From Stenotrophomonas cyclobalanopsidis (lineage in GTDB: Bacteria > Pseudomonadota > Gammaproteobacteria > Xanthomonadales > Xanthomonadaceae): DNA of 51,131 bases. Made by a program: the position numbers and the translations under genes. The notes below the pieces were generated by a model that did not search any database, was not told the origin of the DNA, and worked only from the letters and a program-made list of their open reading frames with translations. Positions 1 through 10,234 of this stretch are shown one piece after another. How positions within the stretch are numbered: the first letter of the stretch is position 1; every line of letters starts with the position of its first letter. The stretch is taken from positions 1 through 51,131 of the forward strand of contig NZ_VYKI01000020.1 of assembly GCF_008710035.1 (NCBI RefSeq). The letters run 5' to 3'.

Positions 1-104
1 CATTCAAGGTCATCATCTGTGCGCTGATGCGCAAGCTCATACACCTGGTCTGGGGAGTACTGAAAAGCGGCCGACCGTTTGAGCCTGAAGTCGTCCTTGC
101 CTAG
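1..104 (+). CDS. IS110-family transposase, C-terminal fragment (cut by window edge)
   Basis: Reading from base 3, 33 codons run to a TAG at 102-104 and encode FKVIICALMRKLIHLVWGVL followed by KSGRPFEPEVVLA. The pattern A-x-MRKL...VLKSGxPF is typical of the extreme C-terminus of IS110/IS1111 transposases (Transposase_20 domain), which catalyse site-specific insertion. Only the tail is inside the window, so completeness cannot be judged. The stop codon lies in a perfect 20-bp palindrome and a REP element follows about 65 bp later. Family assignment is by recognition of the short tail only. Confidence 0.6.
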   Translation, partial: FKVIICALMRKLIHLVWGVLKSGRPFEPEVVLA

Positions 105-112
105 GCAAGGAC
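93..112. other. Perfect 20-bp palindrome over the transposase stop codon
   Basis: GTCCTTGCCTAGGCAAGGAC equals its own reverse complement and contains the TAG stop of the transposase. It has no loop and no following T-run, so it is not a standard terminator. It may be a subterminal inverted sequence of the insertion sequence or a binding site; this is inference. Confidence 0.6.
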
Positions 113-167
113 AACACGGTATCTACAAAGGCATTCACCACGACAGGCGACGCGGCGCACGGCTTGC

Positions 168-190
168 GGTAGCGCCGGCCTTGCCCGGCG
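168..190 (+). repeat. REP element, GTAGCGCCGG type
   Basis: GGTAGCGCCGG-CCTTG-CCCGGCG is a GTAG-headed imperfect palindrome of the same type as the copies at 34855-34965. It lies between the transposase tail and the 3' end of recQ. Confidence 0.7.
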
Positions 191-217
191 AGCGCGCAGC
201 GCGGCACGGCAGAACGG

Positions 218-2023
<1,806 letters not shown>

Positions 2024-2051
2024 CCGGCTAGTTTACCCCGGCGGGGGAGTC

Positions 2052-2244
2052 TCGGCAGGGCTGCGCCCTGCACCTGCAGAAGCCTTGAAGCCAGAGCAAC
2101 GTCAAAGGCAACAGCCGGCTCTGGGGTGTCTGCTGGTTGGGCGGGGCGGTGTGGGCTTTCAGGACACGCCGTAAACCGGTCCATGGGGGCTCGTAGGCGC
2201 CATCCATGGCGCCTGCGGTCCTGCAAGCCCACACCGCCCCACCC
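2052..2244 (+). repeat. Composite hairpin repeat, copy A
   Basis: It begins with a small hairpin (GCAGGG-CTGCG-CCCTGC, from 2055) and ends with a long stem-loop. The arms of that stem-loop, 2143-2165 and 2218-2240, are 23 nt each and complementary except for one pair. The loop carries the core ACGCCGTAAACC...GGCTCG and a nested palindrome GGCGCCATCCATGGCGCC. The same order of parts occurs in reverse at 2386-2565, and the core recurs at 51070-51123. No coding potential is evident. Confidence 0.75.
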
Positions 2245-2265
2245 TCGACAGATTCCGTGTGCTGT

Positions 2266-2345
2266 TGGTAGGTGTCGACCTTGGTCGACACCTCTGTCAG
2301 ATACTGAATGAATTCATCCGTATCGATCAAGGTCGACACCTACCA
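2266..2345. repeat. Inverted pair of REP elements, GTAGGTGTCGACC type
   Basis: An 18-nt sequence TGGTAGGTGTCGACCTTG at 2266-2283 is matched perfectly by its reverse complement at 2328-2345. The left REP (2268-2293) also folds on itself (GGTGTCGACC/GGTCGACACC). The spacer is nearly palindromic (GATAC...ATGAATTCAT...GTATC), so the whole 80 bp can form one long hairpin. It sits at the centre between the two opposed composite repeats. Confidence 0.85.
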
Positions 2346-2385
2346 GAGCGGACGCTGTTCCGGCAGATCGCGGAAAACTGTCGAA

Positions 2386-2565
2386 GGCGGGGTGGGTCCG
2401 GTTGCGGGGGCGTGAGCCGCATGGATGCGGCGACCGAGCCTACATGGACGTATTTACGGCGTCCCCCGCATCCGGACCCACCCCGCCAACCCACGGGAAA
2501 CCAGCTTTTGCTCCGGCGGTTGCCATTGCAGTGGCCTCTGCGGGTGCAGGGCGCAGCCCTGCCGA
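2386..2565 (-). repeat. Composite hairpin repeat, copy B (opposite orientation to copy A)
   Basis: On the minus strand it has the same parts as copy A: small hairpin GCAGGGC-TGC-GCCCTGC (2546-2562), a variable linker, then a long stem-loop. The arms 2386-2410 and 2463-2487 are 25 nt each and pair with one mismatch. The loop contains the core ACGCCGTAAATACGTCCATG, then TAGGCTCGGTCG and a nested palindrome GCCGCATCCATGCGGC. Arm sequences differ from copy A, but each copy keeps its own complementarity. Together with copy A and the REP pair it accounts for nearly all of the 554-bp recQ-dps gap. Confidence 0.75.
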
Positions 2566-2577
2566 GCCCCCAAACTC

Positions 2578-3126
2578 CTACTGGAGGAGCGAGCGCAGCA
2601 TCCAGGCGTACTTCTCGTGGGTCTGCAGGCGCTGGGTCATCAGATCCTCGGTCGGGGCGTCGTCGGCATCGTCCGCCACATCCAGCACTTCACGCGCCGT
2701 ACGGCACACCGCTTCGTTGGCGACCACCAACTGGCGTACCATTTCCCGCCAGTCCGCACTGTCGGTCAGGCCCGGCTCCTCGGCGATCGAGGTCAGCGCA
2801 GCAAATTCCCGGTAGGAGCCCGGGGCATTGAAACCCAGCGCACGGATACGCTCGGCCACATCGTCCAGCGCCGCCCACTGCTCGGTGTACTGCGTCTCGA
2901 ACATGGTGTGCAGCGAGTTGAACATCGAGCCGGTCACGTTCCAGTGGAAGTTGTGGGTCTTCAGGTAGAGCGTGAACGCGTCCGCCTGGAACCGCGACAG
3001 ACCGTCGGCGATCTTCTTGCGGTTGCCCTGGGTGATCCCGATATCGATGTTGGGTGCCGACGGTGCCGCCGCTGCAAGCTTCTGCTTGCCGGTGCCCGGC
3101 TTGGTCGTGCTCTTGGTCTTCGCCAT
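2578..3126 (-). CDS. dps: Dps-family ferritin-like DNA-binding/iron-storage protein
   Basis: Dps proteins form 12-subunit shells that oxidise and store iron using peroxide and often coat DNA in stress or stationary phase. The 182-residue product has a Lys/Ala-rich N-terminal tail (MAKTKSTTKPGTGKQK), a common DNA-binding feature. The dinuclear ferroxidase signature follows: THNFHWNVTGSMFNSLH, then D and E in WAALDDVAERIRALG. The ATG at 3126 was chosen because AAGGAGGA stands at ideal distance; an in-frame ATG at 3159 lacks this. The 86-bp gap to divergent hrpA holds a small inverted repeat CAGTC-TCGAT-GACTG (3167-3181) that could be regulatory. The 182-aa length fits Dps rather than longer bacterioferritins. 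Confidence 0.93.
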   Translation of the reverse strand: MAKTKSTTKPGTGKQKLAAAAPSAPNIDIGITQGNRKKIADGLSRFQADAFTLYLKTHNFHWNVTGSMFNSLHTMFETQYTEQWAALDDVAERIRALGFNAPGSYREFAALTSIAEEPGLTDSADWREMVRQLVVANEAVCRTAREVLDVADDADDAPTEDLMTQRLQTHEKYAWMLRSLLQ

Positions 3127-3212
3127 GGGGTTCCTCCTTGTGGAATCGTTGGCCTTCACAGTAGATCAGTCTCGATGACTGGTCGCTTTCAAAGTTTTGA
3201 ACGAACCGATTG

Positions 3213-6200
3213 ATGAATGCTATCGATAAAAATCCGTCGCCCCGCCTGCGCCAACAGCGTGCCGCCATCGACGGCGCCATGAGCCGCGACCGGGGCCGTT
3301 TGCTGGGAATGCTCTCGCGTTGCCAGGCCAAACCGCAGGATGCGGCGCTGGCCGCTGCCTTCGAGCAGGCCTTGCAGGCGTCGGTGCAGCGCCGGCAGGT
3401 GCGGGCGCAACAGCAGCCGGCCATTACTCTGGACCCGCAGCTGCCGATTGCGCGTGAAGCCGAGGCGATCATCGGCCTGATCCGCGACCACCAGGTGGTG
3501 GTGATCGCCGGCGAAACCGGCTCGGGCAAGACCACCCAGCTGCCGAAACTGTGCCTGGCCGCCGGCCGTGGCCAGGCCGGCATGATCGGCTGCACCCAGC
3601 CGCGACGGATTGCCGCACGTGCGGTGGCCAGCCGCGTGGCGCAGGAACTGCAGAGCGAGCTGGGCCAGCTGGTCGGCTACCAGGTGCGCTTCAACGACAA
3701 GGTCAGCGAAGACAGCCGCATCAAGTTCATGACCGACGGCATCCTGCTGGCGGAGATCGCCAGTGACCGCTGGCTGTCGAACTACGACACGATCATCGTC
3801 GACGAGGCGCACGAACGCAGCCTCAACATCGACTTCCTGCTGGGCTACCTGAAGCAGCTGCTGCGCAAGCGCCCGGACCTGAAGCTGATCGTGACCTCGG
3901 CCACCATCGACACCGAACGCTTCGCCCAGCATTTCGACAATGCGCCGGTGATCAGTGTGGAAGGCCGTACCTATCCTGTGGAGGTGCGTTACCGCGCGCT
4001 GGAAGGCGAGGGCGAAGAGCAGGGCGAGCGCACCGTCAACGATGCCATCGTGTCGGCCATCGACGAGATCACCCGCCTGGATTCGCGCGGCGACGTGCTG
4101 ATCTTCCTGCCCGGCGAACGCGAGATCCGCGATGCGCACCAGTCGCTGGAGCGGCGCAAATACCGCAATACCGAGGTGCTGCCGCTGTACGCGCGGCTGT
4201 CCAACCAGGACCAGGACCGGGTGTTCAACCCGGGCCCGAACCGGCGCATCGTGCTGGCCACCAATGTGGCGGAAACCTCGCTGACGGTGCCGCGCATCCG
4301 TTACGTGGTCGATCCGGGTTTCGCCCGCGTCAAGCGCTACAGCCCGCGCAACAAGCTGGACCGCCTGCACATCGAGCCGATCTCGCAGGCCAGCGCCAAC
4401 CAGCGCAAGGGCCGCTGCGGCCGTATTGCCGAGGGCATCTGCTACCGGCTGTATGCCGAAGCGGATTTCCAGGCACGGCCGGAATTCACCGATCCGGAAA
4501 TCCGCCGTTCCAGTCTGGCCGGGGTGATCCTGCGCATGCTGCAGCTGGGCCTGGGCCGCATCGAGGAGTTCCCGTTCCTGGAAGCGCCGGACGAGCGTGC
4601 CGTGGCTGATGGCTGGCAGCAGCTGACCGAGCTGGGCGCGATCGATACCGAGCGGCGCATGACCACCATCGGCAAACAGATGGCCCGCCTGCCGGTGGAC
4701 GTGAAGCTGGCGCGCATGCTGGTGGCCGCGCAGGCTGCTGGCTGCCTGCGGCCGATGCTGGTGATCGCCTCGTTCCTGGGCATCCAGGACCCGCGCGAAC
4801 GCCCGCCCGAAGCGCGCGGTGCGGCCGACGCCGCGCATGCGCAGTTTGCCGATGGGCGCTCGGAGTTCGTTGGCGTGCTGCGCCTGTGGGATGGCTACCG
4901 ACAGGCCCACGAAGATCTGACCCAGTCCAAGTTGCGCGACTGGTGCGGCCGCCACTTCCTTGGCTTCCTGCGCATGCGCGAGTGGCGCGAGTTGCATCGC
5001 CAGCTGCGTCTGCTGTGCGAGGAACTGGGCTGGAAGGAAGAAACCACCGAGGCCTCGATGTCACCGCTGCTGGCCGGCAGCAGTGCGCCGGCCCCGGCGC
5101 GTGATGACGCGGTGGCGGTGAAGGCCACCCGTGGCCAGCTGCACCGCGCCGCGCGCCTGGCCCGCGAAGGCAAGGCCGAAGCCGCTCCGACCCCGGTGGC
5201 CGTGCGCGCGCAGAAGGAACAGGCGCCGGCCGGCGGTGGCTTCAGCGAGCGTGTGCGCGCGGCGGCCTACCAGACCCTGCACCGTGCACTGGTGGCGGGC
5301 CTGCCGACGCAGATCGGCCACCGCACCGAGAAGGGCGATTTCCAGGCGCCGCGCCAGCGCCGCTTCCTGCCGTTCCCGGGCTCGGCGCTGTCCAAGCGTC
5401 CGCCGCCGTGGCTGCTGGTGGCCAACCTGCTGGACACGCAGAAGGTCTGGGGCATGACCCTGGCCGCGATTGAGCCGGACTGGGTGATTGCCGAGCTGCC
5501 GCACCTGCTGCTGCGCAAGCACTTCGACCCGCACTGGTCGCGCGCGCAGGGCCAGGTGCTGGCCTCCGAGCAGATCAGCCTGTTCGGTCTGGTGCTGGCA
5601 CCGAAGAAGCCGGTTCACTACGGCCGCATCGAGCCGGGCGAGGCGCATGACATCTTCGTGCGGCAGGCGCTGGTGACCGGTGAGATCAACACCCGCGCCA
5701 GTTTCGTGGCCGACAACCAGAAGGTGCTGGAACTGGCCCGCGAGGAAGAGGCCAAGCTGCGCCGTGCCGGCATCGTGGCTGACGAAGATTGGCAGGCGCG
5801 CTGGTACCTGGACCGCGTGCCGCCGCAGATCCATTCGGCGGCCGGGCTGGACACCTGGTGGAAGGCGCTGCCGCCGGAACAGCGCAGGACCCTGCACTGG
5901 TCGCTGGTCGACCTGCTGCCGGGCGAGGGCAGCGAGCAGGAGCGTTACCCCAAGTACCTGCCGCTGGGCCAGGCGCGGCTGCCGCTGCATTACCGCTTTG
6001 AGCCAGGTGCCGACGATGACGGCGTGACCCTGGACGTGCCGCTGCACCTGCTGAACGCATTGGACCCGGTGCAGCTGGGCTGGCTGGCGCCAGGCTTCGT
6101 GGCCGACAAGGCCTCGGCGCTGATCCGCAGCCTGCCCAAGGCGATGCGCCGCAACTACGTGCCGGCGCCGGACTTCGGTCGTGCCTTCTTCGAGGCGTTC

Positions 6201-7295
6201 CCGCAACCCAGCGCCGATGCCATCACCGGTGAACTGGCGCGTTTCCTGTCACGCGCGACCGGTGCGACGGTGACCGCGCTCGATTTTGAGCCGGGTTCGA
6301 TCGAACCGCACCTGCACATGAACCTGCGCCTGCGCGACGAGCACGGCAAGGTGCTGGCCACCTCGCGTGACCTCGATGCGCTGCGTGCAAAGTTTGGTGG
6401 CCGTGCCGGCGATGCGTTCGCTGCGCGTGCCGGACGCGAGATGGCGGCCGACGGGCTGCGTACGTTCCCGGCCACGCCGATTCTGCTGCAGGTGCCCGGC
6501 GAAGCCGGCGTGCCCGCTTACCCGGCGCTGCTGGACGAGGGTGAGAGCGTGGCGCTGCGCATCTTCGCCGACCGCCAGCAGGCGCAGGAGGCCCATCCGC
6601 TGGGCGTGCGCCGCCTGCTGGAAATCGCCCTCGCGGAGAAGGTGAAGCAGGCACGCAAGCAGCTGCCGGTCGCCCCCAAGATCGGCCTGTTGTACGCGGC
6701 CATCGAATCGCAGGAGCGCCTGCGTGGCGATCTGGTCGATGCAGCGATGAACGCGGTGCTGGCCGAGGGCCTGGAAGGCATCCGCGATGCAGCGGCCTTC
6801 GAACAGCGTCGCGACCATGCGGCCAAGGCGCTGTTCGGCGAGGCGATGTCGCGGCTGAAGCTGGCCGAGACCATCCTGGCGCTGGTGGCTGAACTGAAGC
6901 CGCTGCTGGAAGCGCCGCTGATGGGCTGGGCGCGCGGCAACCTGGATGACATGGAAGCGCAGCTGGTCGGACTGATCCATCCCGGCTTCCTGCGCGATAC
7001 GCCGGCCGATGCGCTGGCGCAGTATCCGCGCTACCTGAAGGCGATGATCCTGCGTACCGAACGCGCCAAGCGCGATCCGCCGCGCGATCAGGCGCGCATG
7101 CTGGAACTGACGCCGTTCCTGGATGCGCTGCGCGAAGGGGATGCGCAGGGCCTGCGCGAGCGTCCGCAGTGGCAGGCGCTGCGCTGGGACCTGGAGGAAC
7201 TGCGGGTCTCGCTGTTCGCGCAGGAGCTGGGTGCGCGCACCGGCATCTCGGCGAAGAAACTGGCACAGCGGGTAACCGCGCTGCGCCAGCTGTGA
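3213..7295 (+). CDS. hrpA: ATP-dependent RNA helicase HrpA (DEAH box)
   Basis: DEAH/RHA-type RNA helicase; the family is linked to mRNA processing and to rescue of stalled ribosomes. The ~1360-residue protein matches the usual ~1300. It has Walker A GETGSGKTTQ from residue 100, DEAH from residue 197, the SAT motif (TSATIDTERFA), QRKGRCGRIAEG (motif VI), then the HA2 and OB-fold regions. A long C-terminal DUF3418 region ends in SAKKLAQRVTALRQL. The start is ATG 3213; a TTG directly before it (3210) could add one residue. It is divergent from dps. A strong hairpin follows the stop codon after 5 bp. Confidence 0.96.
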   Translation: MNAIDKNPSPRLRQQRAAIDGAMSRDRGRLLGMLSRCQAKPQDAALAAAFEQALQASVQRRQVRAQQQPAITLDPQLPIAREAEAIIGLIRDHQVVVIAGETGSGKTTQLPKLCLAAGRGQAGMIGCTQPRRIAARAVASRVAQELQSELGQLVGYQVRFNDKVSEDSRIKFMTDGILLAEIASDRWLSNYDTIIVDEAHERSLNIDFLLGYLKQLLRKRPDLKLIVTSATIDTERFAQHFDNAPVISVEGRTYPVEVRYRALEGEGEEQGERTVNDAIVSAIDEITRLDSRGDVLIFLPGEREIRDAHQSLERRKYRNTEVLPLYARLSNQDQDRVFNPGPNRRIVLATNVAETSLTVPRIRYVVDPGFARVKRYSPRNKLDRLHIEPISQASANQRKGRCGRIAEGICYRLYAEADFQARPEFTDPEIRRSSLAGVILRMLQLGLGRIEEFPFLEAPDERAVADGWQQLTELGAIDTERRMTTIGKQMARLPVDVKLARMLVAAQAAGCLRPMLVIASFLGIQDPRERPPEARGAADAAHAQFADGRSEFVGVLRLWDGYRQAHEDLTQSKLRDWCGRHFLGFLRMREWRELHRQLRLLCEELGWKEETTEASMSPLLAGSSAPAPARDDAVAVKATRGQLHRAARLAREGKAEAAPTPVAVRAQKEQAPAGGGFSERVRAAAYQTLHRALVAGLPTQIGHRTEKGDFQAPRQRRFLPFPGSALSKRPPPWLLVANLLDTQKVWGMTLAAIEPDWVIAELPHLLLRKHFDPHWSRAQGQVLASEQISLFGLVLAPKKPVHYGRIEPGEAHDIFVRQALVTGEINTRASFVADNQKVLELAREEEAKLRRAGIVADEDWQARWYLDRVPPQIHSAAGLDTWWKALPPEQRRTLHWSLVDLLPGEGSEQERYPKYLPLGQARLPLHYRFEPGADDDGVTLDVPLHLLNALDPVQLGWLAPGFVADKASALIRSLPKAMRRNYVPAPDFGRAFFEAFPQPSADAITGELARFLSRATGATVTALDFEPGSIEPHLHMNLRLRDEHGKVLATSRDLDALRAKFGGRAGDAFAARAGREMAADGLRTFPATPILLQVPGEAGVPAYPALLDEGESVALRIFADRQQAQEAHPLGVRRLLEIALAEKVKQARKQLPVAPKIGLLYAAIESQERLRGDLVDAAMNAVLAEGLEGIRDAAAFEQRRDHAAKALFGEAMSRLKLAETILALVAELKPLLEAPLMGWARGNLDDMEAQLVGLIHPGFLRDTPADALAQYPRYLKAMILRTERAKRDPPRDQARMLELTPFLDALREGDAQGLRERPQWQALRWDLEELRVSLFAQELGARTGISAKKLAQRVTALRQL

Positions 7296-7300
7296 CCAGG

Positions 7301-7325
7301 TGACGCCGGGCCATGCCCGGCGTCA
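7301..7325 (+). terminator. Hairpin after hrpA (terminator or REP-like)
   Basis: TGACGCCGGGC-CAT-GCCCGGCGTCA is a perfect 11-bp stem with a 3-nt loop, between the convergent hrpA and the 7343-7867 gene. There is no T-run, so it may act as a bidirectional barrier rather than a textbook intrinsic terminator. The core CGCCGGGCCATGCCCGGCG matches the REP stems at 34886-34965. Confidence 0.6.
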
Positions 7326-7342
7326 TCGCATGGGTCGAAACG

Positions 7343-7867
7343 TTACTTGGTGCGGCGGACCTTGGCCTGGATGTTCACGCCGTCCACCTTCATGTACCAC
7401 ACGCCCAGCAGGCCCGGCTTGATGCTGACCTTCGGCGATGGCTTGCGCACGCCGGACACGCTGGTGGCGTCGACCTGTTCCCAGATCTGGCCGTTGTCGA
7501 GGGTGTAGGTGCGGCCCTTGCCGAAGCCGCGGAACTCGCCCTGCAGCACGCCGGTGACCGGTTCGCTGCTGCCGAAGTCGAAGAACCCGCGGTTCTTCAC
7601 GATCACTTCCTGGCGGCCTTCCTCACGCGCTTCTTCGCGCACGGCGGCCACGGCCTGGGTGGTGGCTGCTTCGACCTTGCCCTGCAGCCAGCGGTTGAGC
7701 GTGGCCAGTTCGGCGGCAGTGAGCTTGTCCAGGCCGGCGGCCTTGAACTCCTGCGGGCTCATCTGCTGCTGCAGATCGCCATCGACAACGCGTTGGGCCA
7801 GGGCCGGCAACGCGACGGTGCACAGAACAAGGGCGACACACAGCGGGCGCAGCAGACGCAGGGGCAT
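7343..7867 (-). CDS. Small exported protein of unknown function
   Basis: 174 residues with a clear Sec signal peptide (MPLRLLRPLCVALVLCTVALPALA, cleavage near ALA-QR). The mature part has an N-terminal helical segment with the phrase MSPQEFKAAGLDKLTAAELA and LNRWLQGK, a charged helix (VREEAREEGRQEVI), and a C-terminal half rich in beta residues (FRGFGKGRTYTLDNGQIWEQV). The wording resembles short xanthomonad periplasmic proteins that I cannot name. AGGAG precedes ATG 7867 by 7 nt. It is convergent with hrpA and divergent from relA. No function is assigned. Confidence 0.8.
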   Translation of the reverse strand: MPLRLLRPLCVALVLCTVALPALAQRVVDGDLQQQMSPQEFKAAGLDKLTAAELATLNRWLQGKVEAATTQAVAAVREEAREEGRQEVIVKNRGFFDFGSSEPVTGVLQGEFRGFGKGRTYTLDNGQIWEQVDATSVSGVRKPSPKVSIKPGLLGVWYMKVDGVNIQAKVRRTK

Positions 7868-8044
7868 GGCGTTTCTCCTGGATGTGGGCCGAGTGTAGAG
7901 CAGGGCGCGCCGTGCAACATCCCCACCCCATCCTCCGCGCCGCGCCCGGGCATGAACACATGAGCGCCGATGGTGGCCTTGGCGATTGTTCCTGAACGGG
8001 CGGAGCGTTACCGTAGAGCCCTCTGCCTTTGATGTCCGACTGCT

Positions 8045-10204
8045 GTGAACCGCGCGTCTGTCCCCGGCCTGGAAGCCTTGTTGAACCGCCCTGCGGCGGC
8101 GGTGCTGCCCGCGCCGCTGCGCGAAGCCCTGCTGCAGCTGTGGGAAGCTGCCGATACCTCGCACGAGATGCGCGGCAGCAGCTGGTCGGTGCTGGCCGAT
8201 ACGCTGGACGCGCTGGCCCTGCTGTCGGCCGACGAAGGCGCGGTGCTCGCGGCGCTGCTGTTCGACCTGCCGGGCCTGCGCGCGCATCTGGATACATTGC
8301 CGCTGGGCGGCCACAAGACGGCGGTGATCGGCCTGCTCGACGGCCAGGACGCTGCCGACCCGGTCTGGGCGCTGCATGCCGGCCGCGAGGCGGGGCGCAA
8401 CAGCGAAGGCCTGCGCCGCCTGCTGCTGGCCATCATCCACGACCTGCGGGTGGTGCCGATCCTGCTGGCCCGCCAGCTGGCGCGCATGCGTGCAGCCGAC
8501 AAACTTGACGAAGAGCAGCGTCGCGCACTGGCCCAGCTGACCCGTGACATCCATGCCCCGCTGGCCAACCGCCTGGGCATCTGGCAGTTGAAATGGGAGC
8601 TGGAAGACCTGGCGTTCCGCCACCTGGAGCCGGACACTTACCGCCGCATCGCACGCGAGGTGGACGAGACGCGCATCGCCCGCGAGCGCTACGTCGAGCA
8701 CGTCAAGAAGACGCTGTCGCGCGAGCTGTCCGCACAGGGCATCCATGCCGAAGTGAGCGGGCGGCCGAAGCACATCTACAGCATCTGGCGGAAGATGCAG
8801 AAGAAGCGGCTGGCCTTCGACCAGCTGTATGACATCCGTGCTGTGCGGGTGATGGTCGACGACGTGGCCGCCTGCTACGCCGCGCTGGGCGTGGTGCATG
8901 CGCTGTGGGCGCCGGTGCCCAGCGAGTTTGACGATTACATCGCCCGCCCCAAGGCCAACGACTACCGGTCGCTGCATACCGCCGTGGTCGGCCCGGAAGG
9001 GCGCACCATCGAAGTGCAGATCCGCACCCACGACATGCATGCGCAGGCCGAGCTGGGCGTGGCCGCGCACTGGAAGTACAAGGAAGGCAGCAAGGGCGCC
9101 GAAAAGGCCTTCGATCGCAAGATCACCTGGATGCGCCAGCTGCTGGAGCAGGCGCAGGAAGGGCAGGGCAACGAACTGGCCGGCGCGCTCGATGCCGAGC
9201 TGACCGAAGACCGTGTCTACGCGCTGAGCCCGAAGGACGAGGTGCTGGACCTGCCGCAGGGCGCCACCCCGCTCGATTTCGCCTACCAGGTGCACACCAT
9301 GGTCGGCCACCGCTGCCGTGGCGCCAAGGTCAACGGCCGCATCGTGCCGCTCACCTACCGCCTGCGCAGCGGCGACCGGGTGGAGATACTGACCGGCAAG
9401 GAGGCCGACCCGCGCCGCGACTGGCTGATGCCGGCACTGGGATTCCTGGCCAGCAACCGTTCGCGCGAAAAGGTGCGCAGCTGGTTCCACAAGCTGGACC
9501 GCGCGCGCAACGTGCAGGCCGGCCGCGAGCTGCTGGAGCGCGAACTGAAGCGGCTGGGCCTGCAGCATTCGGACCTGGCCGTGGCTGCGAAGAAATTCCA
9601 TGCCGACAGCGTCGACGACCTGTACATCCAGGTGGCGCTGGGCGATACCGGGCCGAACCAGGTCAGCCGTGCGCTGCTGGAAGCCGAGCGTGCGGCCAGC
9701 CAGCCGGCGCCGGCTCCGACCCTGCCGCGGCCGACCGCGCGTCGCGAGAACCTGGGCAAATCCAAGTTCACCGTGCAGGGCGTGGGCAACCTGCTGGTGC
9801 AGCTGGCGCGCTGCTGCCAGCCGGTGGCCGGCGAGCCCATCGTCGGTTACCTGACCCGCAGCCGCGGTGTCACCGTGCATCGTGCAGACTGCGCGTCGCT
9901 GGCGCGCCTGTCTGCCGCCAGCCCGCAGCGCATCCTGCCGGTGGAATGGGGCCAGGCCGGCAACGGTTATGAAGTGGATGTGGTGGTCGACGCGGTCGAC
10001 CGCCGCTGGCTGCTGAAGGACATCACCAACCTGATCGCACAGGAAGACGCGTACGTGCTCGATATCCACAGTGACAACGTGCGCAACAGCGGCCGCGCGC
10101 ACCTGCGCCTGCGCCTGAAGGTGAGCGATTACGGCCAGCTTTCGAATCTGCTGGGCAAACTGGACGCACTGCCGGGCGTGAGCGAGGCGCGTCGTCTGGG
10201 CTGA
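8045..10204 (+). CDS. relA: GTP pyrophosphokinase RelA (ppGpp synthetase I)
   Basis: Makes (p)ppGpp from ATP and GTP/GDP on stalled ribosomes in the stringent response. The 719 residues fit RelA. The N-terminal hydrolase (HD) domain is degenerate: where active enzymes have the metal-binding HD pair this protein reads AALLFDLPGLRA, so hydrolysis is probably lost. The synthetase domain includes GRPKHIYSIWRKMQKK and the acidic EFDDY motif at residues 294-298, which is the RelA-type signature; SpoT has the basic RxKD type. TGS follows (VLDLPQGATPLDFAYQVHT) and a C-terminal ACT domain. The start is GTG 8045. The gene is monocistronic or read through into the next gene 30 bp on. Confidence 0.95.
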   Translation: MNRASVPGLEALLNRPAAAVLPAPLREALLQLWEAADTSHEMRGSSWSVLADTLDALALLSADEGAVLAALLFDLPGLRAHLDTLPLGGHKTAVIGLLDGQDAADPVWALHAGREAGRNSEGLRRLLLAIIHDLRVVPILLARQLARMRAADKLDEEQRRALAQLTRDIHAPLANRLGIWQLKWELEDLAFRHLEPDTYRRIAREVDETRIARERYVEHVKKTLSRELSAQGIHAEVSGRPKHIYSIWRKMQKKRLAFDQLYDIRAVRVMVDDVAACYAALGVVHALWAPVPSEFDDYIARPKANDYRSLHTAVVGPEGRTIEVQIRTHDMHAQAELGVAAHWKYKEGSKGAEKAFDRKITWMRQLLEQAQEGQGNELAGALDAELTEDRVYALSPKDEVLDLPQGATPLDFAYQVHTMVGHRCRGAKVNGRIVPLTYRLRSGDRVEILTGKEADPRRDWLMPALGFLASNRSREKVRSWFHKLDRARNVQAGRELLERELKRLGLQHSDLAVAAKKFHADSVDDLYIQVALGDTGPNQVSRALLEAERAASQPAPAPTLPRPTARRENLGKSKFTVQGVGNLLVQLARCCQPVAGEPIVGYLTRSRGVTVHRADCASLARLSAASPQRILPVEWGQAGNGYEVDVVVDAVDRRWLLKDITNLIAQEDAYVLDIHSDNVRNSGRAHLRLRLKVSDYGQLSNLLGKLDALPGVSEARRLG

Positions 10205-10234
10205 GCTTCACGCTGCCCCGGCTACCCTGCACGC

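Noticed and set aside
2259..3213. Plus-strand frames across the recQ-dps gap and antisense to dps
   Set aside because: They run through hairpin repeats and then antisense to the well-supported dps gene.
7868..10102. Extension of the small exported protein upstream through the relA region
   Set aside because: The sequence before residue M at 7867 is antisense to relA; the signal peptide and AGGAG fix the start at 7867.
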